Assembly: GCF_000226115.1 (NCBI RefSeq)
Contig: NC_016458.1
Coordinates: 2,108,001 to 2,172,000 of the forward strand
Source of the DNA: Thermothielavioides terrestris NRRL 8126
Taxonomy: Eukaryota > Ascomycota > Sordariomycetes > Sordariales > Chaetomiaceae
Reading direction: 5' to 3'
DNA length: 64,000 nucleotides
Below the pieces are notes generated by a model. The model had not been told where the DNA came from and made no database searches. It saw nothing but the letters and a program-made list of their open reading frames with translations. Position 1 is the stretch's first letter, and the number at the start of each line of letters is the position of its first letter. A program made the translations under genes and the position numbers. Positions 57,401-64,000 of the stretch are shown here, piece after piece.

Positions 57401-58440
57401 ACTCTTAAAGAGCTTAGCTTATAATTCTCTATAGAAGAACCTTGCCTATTCCTCGACTCTAAGAAGAAGATAATCCTTATCTTCTATATCGACGACTTCT
57501 TAGTAGTTTACTATCGAGATAACGCTATAGCTATAGAGCGTATTATAAAAAGTATTAAAGCGAAGTACAAGGTATATAAGTAGGGCAATGTTGAATACTT
57601 CCTTAGGATTAGGGTTATCTATAACTATAGAGTACGTAAGATCTAGCTTATATACGACTAGTATATCGAGAAGATTGTAAAAAAGTATAGTCTCTCCAAT
57701 ATTACGAGCGCTCTAGCTATCCCTCTTCTCGTAAAGGAGCTTCGTAAGTTTAAAGGAGAGGCGTCCCCTAAATAGGTTAAACTATACTAAGAGCTTGTAG
57801 GCTCGATCCTCTACTCTATAGTTATAATCCAACTAGACGTCACGTTTATAGCTACGAAGCTCTCTTAGTTCCTAACGAATCTAGGACTAGAGTATATCAA
57901 AGTAGCGAAATAAGTCATTTAGTATCTATATACTATACGCTTCCTTAGTATATAGTATAGAGGTAAAGGTATTTACTAAATACTTTAGATTACGTCTAAC
58001 GTATCGTATAGTAATAATTTGAATATACAACGCTCTTTATAGAGCTATATTATAATGCTCTTTAGAGGGTTGATCTCCTAGAAGGCTATATAGTAAGATA
58101 CTATTATTATATCTTCTACCGAGGCGGAGTTGAAAGCTCTATCGCTCACCGCGGCTAAGACAATCGCCCTAAAGCACTTGTTCAAGGACTTTGCGTTCGA
58201 GATTAGAGAGCCTTAAAGGATCTTCTATAATAATTAGCAAATGATTTGGCTTATAGTAGGAGAGTATATAAAGATCAATACTCGCCTATACTATATAGAT
58301 ATTTATAATATATAGCTTTGCTAGAAGTATTAGAATAAGCAGTTCGATATACTCTACCTCTCTACTACGTAGATGCCTATAGACGGTTTGACGAAATAGC
58401 TCTTAAGGTAGAAGTTCAAGCACTTCTACGCTCTATTGAA
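54440..58440 (+). pseudogene. pol relic (protease, integrase, RT, RNase H)
   Basis: Protease remnant at 54461, integrase region about 55000-55980, reverse transcriptase about 56900-57650 with an intact YIDD box at 57485-57496, RNase H about 57900-58440. Dozens of in-frame stops and several likely frame breaks; no product is possible. Boundaries are approximate. Confidence 0.8.
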
Positions 58441-58499
58441 CCTTTAAGATATATATTAGGTAAAAAAAGAGTAGAGGAGTCAACCATCTTCTTTGTAAA

Positions 58500-59414
58500 G
58501 ACTATCTACTACTACTATTTTATACTCTTGCTCTACATATTCCAACGATTAATAAGCTCTGTTATCGCCGCCTTTCCTTAAAGCTAAAGGATCTTCGCCT
58601 ATATCTCCAATTACTCTACTAGCTCTATTGTCTATACAACGACCTACTCTAGTTCCTAGTTATCAACCAATTTGTTGCTCTCTACCTATTTAGAGAGTAC
58701 CTCCTATACTTCACTCTCTATCAACGTTATAGACGTAAAATCGAGGGGGTTATCTAAGGCTCTACCCTAAGCGGCTATAGGGACCTCCTATATCTACTAC
58801 TGAGGCTACTCCTCTACTGGCTTTGCTATATTTATATCCTTCTACTCTCCCTCCTCTTCAACCTCTTAGGGATCGTTCAAAAGTATACGAAGCGTAGGAC
58901 GAATCTTCTTTATAGCCTATACAATATTAAATAAAGGGTATAGAGCAGTAGATAGTAGAGACTCACCTTCTAGTCGAAGTCGTTAATAGCTATAGTTAGA
59001 GCTTGTACCTTCTCTATAGCAATAGGTAGGATTAGCTTACAGCTATAGTTAAAGCGTTTATAGTGCTAGCAATATATACTATAGCCATTATAGTTGTAGT
59101 AGATTCTATCGTAGGAGCCTATAAAAGTAGTATATATATAGCCTAGGTATAGGATCTTACGCTCTATAGTCATTTGCAATGTATAACTAGGGGATATATT
59201 AAGGCGATATAGCAGTAGGCTAGAAGGAAGAGCGTATAACTTACTTGACTAGGGGACTATAGCGCTAGTTGGAAGAAGGCGTAGTAGACTCTTTAAAAGC
59301 GGTATATAGGGGGGTAGGTTCTACTACAAGCTCTTTAGCACTGTTACCCTCCTTTAAAGGGGTAGGCAAAGGTATAGGCAATTCGTCTAAGAAGATGTCG
59401 AAGTATAGGGGCAT
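58500..59414 (-). pseudogene. Antisense three-exon gene relic inside the copia element
   Basis: On the strand opposite to pol, between RNase H and the 3' LTR. Exon a, 59414-59245, starts ATG (MPLYFDIFLDELPIPLPTPL) and is open for 50 codons before a TAG. An intron 59187-59244 (GTAAGT...CCCCTAG) leads to exon b, 59186-58967 (NYTLQMTIERKILYLG, later YC*HYKRFNYSCK), with two TAGs. An intron 58917-58966 (GTGAGT...TGTATAG) leads to exon c from 58916 (AIKKIRPTLRILLNDP, acidic/Gln-rich). Phases match at both splices (170 nt, then 220 nt, totalling 390). Stops are mainly TAG at likely Gln codons, fitting RIP. The Tyr/Cys spacing in exon b could be a decayed zinc-binding cluster. The 3' end (about 58450-58510) is uncertain and the function unknown. 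Confidence 0.6.
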
Positions 59415-59703
59415 AGTAGTCTTATACGCTCTAGGGAGCTAGGAATAGTAGTAGTAGTGGCTACTATATATATAAACAAGAGGATATATATAGGAAGAAG
59501 GAAGCTTAAGCTCCTATAGGTAGAAATTTATACCTCCCCTAGATTTAAGTGCTCTAATTAGCTAGAATCACGCTTTAGAATTTCTTATAGCTTTACACAA
59601 CCTACTCCTATATAACCTACTATTCGCAAGGATTTCCTATATTCTGGTTTTTCGTAGTTTAGTTGTTTAACTCGTATATATTTAGGCGCTCTATTGAACA
59701 ACT

Positions 59704-59711
59704 AAGGGGTG
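59704..59711 (+). other. Polypurine tract of the copia element
   Basis: AAGGGGTG, directly before the 3' LTR (TGTCACG at 59712). This is the expected position of the plus-strand primer. Confidence 0.6.
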
Positions 59712-59912
59712 TGTCACGTTAGGGGTAAGGGGCTCAGAGCTTGGTATAGCGCACTGGCCATAGCTTCTCCACTCCTAGATATATATATACCACGCTCTGT
59801 TCAGTCTTTAGCTCTCCTTTGTATTGGAACAACGCACTCTCTCTTTGTATCCCGATGCTCTACTACGATCCCACCGTTGTATCTACACCTCGTAGCTCGC
59901 TGTAGCGTGTCA
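59712..59912 (+). repeat. 3' LTR of the copia element
   Basis: 201 bp, TGTCACGTTAG...GCGTGTCA. It is less AT-rich than the 5' LTR in its right half but has its own CA-to-TA changes (GGTATAGC versus GGCACAGC). Confidence 0.92.
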
Positions 59913-62900
59913 GGCCCCGAGTTCCGGGTTTCAGAGCAGCTCGCACTTTGCCCTGGGGAACCAATCCGGGCTCTCTCCAATGTCGATATATGTAGTTACC
60001 TAGTGTACACGTGCAACCTTACACACTAGTGGAGTTGCCCTACTTACGTATGACAATGGACTCAAGTCCGAGCACCTTCCTACCGCGGCGTTTTGCCCGC
60101 ACGCGGTCCAAGCAGGGATTGTTAACTCATGCTTCAGTAGGGAGGTAGCCAGTCGCCATGACGATGCAAGGGCGCATCAACCGGAAACAACCGAAGCTTC
60201 TTGGCCACGATTCTGTTTGGTTGTACATGTAGTGTGTTCGGTATGCCGGCTCCGTCCCCATCTCCCGCCGTGCCGAACCGAGGCGGTGGGCCCATATGCT
60301 CTCCATCTTACGCTAGCCTGAACCGCTCGGGTGCCGGCGTCGAAGACCGGGTGCGCGAGCCCTAGAACACGGGCGAAGAGCCCGGCAACCTGGAAAGGCG
60401 AAGCGGGCCCCATCGACGGCCCATTTAGCCTGTATCCTCGCTGCAACGCCAGATAGAAACATCAGGAGGGACAAGAAAGACGATAGATTGGATGACGGCG
60501 GTGTAGTGTAACCCAGCCCAGAAGCCGACAGCGTTAGCCGTCCGCCATCGAGTCTGTTCACGCGTTACATAGCCCGTATGTGGCGGGGTCCAGAGCGTCG
60601 AGAAGGGCGCTCGTAGTCCGCCGCGGTGGATCCAGACTAGAACTTGGGTGTAGCTAGTAAGCTGCGCCGGATCTAGTGGACTGAACGTTGTATGAAGGAG
60701 GGAACAATGCGGAAGCAAACTCGGGGACGGCTTCTCTAACCCATAACCGGTAATCCTGCGCGAGCGAATAGCTTCGCTTGAATCCCGCCGCCGCGTGTTC
60801 CCCAAATTTACCACTCCAACGCAACACAACCCAAGACGACACAAGGCAACACACGTCAACATGGAAATGACAGCTCGGAGCTGGTCATTGGCCCAGCTCG
60901 TACAGGCTAATAAGCAAGAGAGTCGGGGTATTCGTTGGTCGGGTAGAGAGGAGCGTTCTGAGAGCTGGAGCTGGCGTGATCCTGCTCGTTCCGCAGAGGG
61001 CAGTGGACAAAACAGCCGGGACGGAAGGTCTCCCGTCGGGCCTGCGAAGAGGAAGAGATATCATCTCAATGGCCTTTGATTTGTCTGGCTATCAAGGTTT
61101 GTAACTCCAGTCCTGGCCATCTTGAACATGACGTGAGATTCCACTTTCACTTGACGTCCCCTCCGAGTATTCACACACTCCTTGATGTTTCAACTGACGG
61201 ACGACTATCTCCCATCCATCTGCGTGTGCCAGCACCTGTGGTGGAGATGCCGGCACGAAATCTGGTCTGTGGGCTGACGTGCTGAGCACGGCCTGGGGTG
61301 CTCCTGGGGCGTGGTGATGTGTTCTCGTGTATCCTCGACCGGATCAAGTGGTTTCTCGGGCGCCGTCTGCTGTCAGGCGTGATCATTGATGTGGCTCTTC
61401 TGGAATCAAAACGACCCGCTCAAAGCGGTTGGCCGAGGGCTCACATCCCCGGTAGGTGTTCGTCTGGTTGGTGGTCGAGGCGGAAGGGGTTATGCGGACG
61501 TGGACGTCGACCTGAATGGGCACGGCGACTTCGGCATGGCTCAACACATAGTCCGGCGAGGACAAGGGCCCTCTTAGGGGTATCCATGCTGCGCTGCCCC
61601 CGGCTTGTTGCCGACATCGTCCTCAAGCCGTCGCCTATCGTCCTTGGGGTAGGGCGTGGGAGGGCGGTAGCGGCGACTTGGCTGGCGGCATGCACGCTGT
61701 GCTCGGCTCCTTGTTGGCAGAATGAGCCAGTCAGGCTGTCTGTCTGCGATCATCCTCTCGCCGGCGCCGGGGAATCCGGTCATGGCACTGGAAGACCGAG
61801 CCGTATACCTGGACAGTGTTGAGCCCATGCTGATGTAATCGAAAAGGCGGAAAACGCTGGGTTGAGCGTGGTGTAGCGTCGCGTCCCCAGCGGCCGTCTG
61901 CTTCTGGTTGCGGTGTGAATGCTGGTTTTACTGAGGTGGTGGTGGTGTTGGACGGGAACCCTGGATGATGCAAGAGCGCAAGAAGACTGCTCAAGTTGTT
62001 GGATGGAAAACGTCCGCGGCTGTCTTGGTGTAAACGTTGCTTCGATAACAAGCTGATCTAGGTAGTAGTTATGTTGATGATCAAGAGAGGCATGGACGGG
62101 GGCGAGAGAGGGACAGCAATCTTTAACAACATGGTGATCGCAGGGCTGCAGCGCGCATCAGCAACTTGTCATCCGGACATGTTCCGCACATCTGTGCTCT
62201 GTGGTTGCTCCCTCCGACCCGTCCAGTGTCTAGGCTCTTGGCGGAAACCTTCAGCAATGTAGATCGTCACCAGGAGGGTTCGCAACCGTCTTGGCTGTCC
62301 TTGGGTCTTCGCCTCGTCCAGCGGCCTGCCTGCAAGTGGTCAGGATGCGGCTCGGCCACTGAGAGAGGCCGCACAGCGCTCTTCGCCATTGGCCGCGCAC
62401 GCCAAGGCCAAGCCAAGCAAGCCACAGCAAAGCCAAGCCGTACATCTTCTCGGCATCGACGATCGAGGCCCGATACGGCAAGTGCCAAGAGCTACGGCAC
62501 ACGAAACGTTCCAGGCATGTTCCGTTGGCTGAAGAGGACATGCGTTTCCCGCTTGTTACGCCAAGACTCCGAGGGAGCTACTGAGAGGCAGTGCCCTTGG
62601 CGTCTCAGATATTTCGCCCAGCGTATCCGCACCGCTGAGCCATGAAGCCTGAGCTCTTCCTAAGGGCTTGACTTGGTTGGATGGGTAGCAGAAAGCAAGT
62701 GACCCGATCGTCTGTCGGGAGACCCCAATTTTGGCGGTCGTCCGTAAGACATCGTACACCGCCGCCAAAGCACTTGTCAGTGCTGGTTGTATTCGTCTCA
62801 AACAGTCAAAACCTGACAGTCCTTGGCGTCCGGCAAGAGACAGGGGCACAATTCACCACGTGTACACGTATTTAATTCAGATAACGAGCGGCGCTGTGGC

Positions 62901-64000
62901 TGTTTGCTGAACGCTGTGTCATCGTGAGATACCTCGGTACTTGCGCAACTTGGGCCCATTGCCAAGCCATTGACAAAAGGAGACCGGACCGCCCGGACAG
63001 GAGATCGGGCATGTGGGGCTCTCACGGCGCCGGGGCCCGCCCGGCTCCGCTTGCTCCACCTTAACCCCGGACTCCACTCGGCGGACTGTGGCCTCGAGGG
63101 CCTGTACCTGAGTTGCAGTGTATGAACTCGAGTGATTGCTAGCACAAGTAGTAGAGGGCAAGCTGATGTCTCTGCTCAACTACCACCTCCCATTTTATCA
63201 CCCACCAATTCCTGTGGGGCAGGAACTACCAGAATGGCCCAGACTCCTTTCCGGCGTGGGTTCCTGCCGTCCAGGACAGAAGAGGGCTGCCGGGGGTCGC
63301 AATTTCCTTTCCAGTTTCCCGCAAATTCTCGAGCGCTGCTGGCCGCCATTCACATTTGTCTTGTCTTTTCTGTCCGGAGAGGAGTGTGGCTTCCCCCCCT
63401 GGAGCGGATTGACAGCCACGAAAGCAAGAACTGTATGATCGAGAGCAAACACGCTCAGGAAGCTTTGCCGCGTCCGCTTGTTCGGTCTCGATGGCATGTA
63501 GACACTCGCTCATACCACCACGATGGATGCAGATAATGTGTATTGGCTGGCGACCTTTCCTCAATCCAAATGCAGTCTCGATGCTGGGATCATACTTCAA
63601 GTTTTGTGTGCAAATTGGAAGACTGGATCTTGCTGCCTCGTCTCGAGACATGACGCCCAATGTCTGTGCTCCTACTTCCGGCGTACATAACGAACAGCGT
63701 CCATGGCACTTGCCCAACCTAAGCAGACGGTGTGTGATCAGGTAGCTGCCGCTTGGCAGCAGAGATGCCCCTTCCTCCTCTGCTGTCCATGCCGCTTGGG
63801 AGAGAATGGGACAGCCAGCAGTGTATAAAGTGGTGAACCTCTCCCACAACTCCCAGACCTGATCTTCTTCCTTTTCCAGCCCAATATTCGCTTCCGTTCC
63901 CATGGCCCCAGTATTGTTTTGCCCCCTGTCCTTCGCCTCTTTGCCCTGCCCCATGTCACTTCACGTCCCTTCCCCTTCCCCATCACAGCACATCCAGCGA
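59913..64000. other. 4.1-kb gene-poor right end
   Basis: GC content returns to normal right after the element. Frames up to 242 residues (minus 63226-63954) and 174 residues (plus 61298-61822) show no domain, signal peptide or codon pattern I can support. An AGCCA-type short repeat (GCCAAGCCAAGCAAGCC) occurs near 62403-62435. A gene with unrecognised splicing could be hidden here. Confidence 0.45.

Larger units (their letters stand above)
52951..59912 (+). mobile_element. RIP-degraded Ty1/copia LTR retrotransposon
   Basis: A structurally complete, coding-dead element of 6962 bp, far more AT-rich than its surroundings. Identical-length 201-bp LTRs (52951-53151, 59712-59912) begin TG and end CA. 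Order of the relics on the plus strand is gag, protease, integrase, reverse transcriptase, RNase H, which defines copia. Visible landmarks: a gag-like WTK*FIELK (53297); the protease LLDNYTTLYIVND (54461); an integrase-like DEFNR (about 55221); the RT FDVK*AFL (57236) and YIDDFLVVY (57485-57511); and the RNase H SSTEAELKALS (58112). Frames are broken by many TAG/TAA codons, mostly where CAG or TGG is expected, as C-to-T/G-to-A RIP produces. A possible target duplication is agccc/ggccc. About 1.25 kb of extra sequence between RNase H and the 3' LTR holds an antisense gene relic. Confidence 0.92.

Noticed and set aside
63226..63954. 242-residue minus-strand frame near the right edge
   Set aside because: No recognisable domain or transmembrane pattern, and no supporting splice or promoter signal. 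It may still be real, but I cannot support it.

Overview
The window is nuclear DNA of a filamentous ascomycete. Genes are compact and GC-rich, with short introns (mostly 50-150 nt) that carry GTRNGT donors, CTAAC/CTGAC branch sites and YAG acceptors. The encoded proteins look like those of Sordariomycetes, and a Sordariales/Chaetomiaceae-like genome is my best guess. One AT-rich block holds a transposon whose mutations are all transitions, the mark of repeat-induced point mutation (RIP), a process of these fungi. Exon models were built by hand from splice signals, reading phase and family similarity.

Layout. 1-314: 3' end of a NAS6/gankyrin-like ankyrin gene. 535-3282 (-): TMF1/SGM1-like golgin. 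4701-6030 (+): alkaline ceramidase. 6669-7233 (+): prefoldin subunit 1. 9024-10796 (+): SR-rich coiled-coil protein. 11447-12591 (-): HEM25/SLC25A38-like carrier. 13200-14579 (-): COG8. 15526-16697 (+): TLC-domain membrane protein. 18210-22018 (-): SLA1. 23920-27126 (+): AMP deaminase. 28384-29847 (-): UAA-family nucleotide-sugar transporter (YEA4-like). 31377-32059 (+): TRAPP subunit TRS23. 32311-33262 (-): RPN10. 33835-35120 (+): borealin-like NBL1. 35425-36409 (-): TMA22/DENR. 38245-41340 (+): large SAM-methyltransferase protein. 42452-46895 (-): 1374-residue C2H2/Cys-cluster protein. 46896-51651: long stretch with no convincing gene. 51652-52393 (-): secreted GH11 xylanase. 52951-59912: complete but dead Ty1/copia LTR retrotransposon. 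59913-64000: no convincing gene.

Most genes are ordinary housekeeping functions (proteasome, Golgi tethering, endocytosis, translation, nucleotide metabolism) and do not form one pathway or cluster. The accessory part is the right end, where a plant-cell-wall xylanase sits about 560 bp from a RIP-inactivated copia element.

The most unusual signal is inside that element. Between the end of pol and the 3' LTR lies an antisense, three-exon gene relic whose two introns keep reading phase. Other notable points are a start codon split by an intron (TRS23), a 3-nt micro-exon (ceramidase), a GC-AG intron (prefoldin), very short exons in SLA1 and TMA22, and a Zn2Cys6-like motif assembled across a splice site in the zinc-finger protein.
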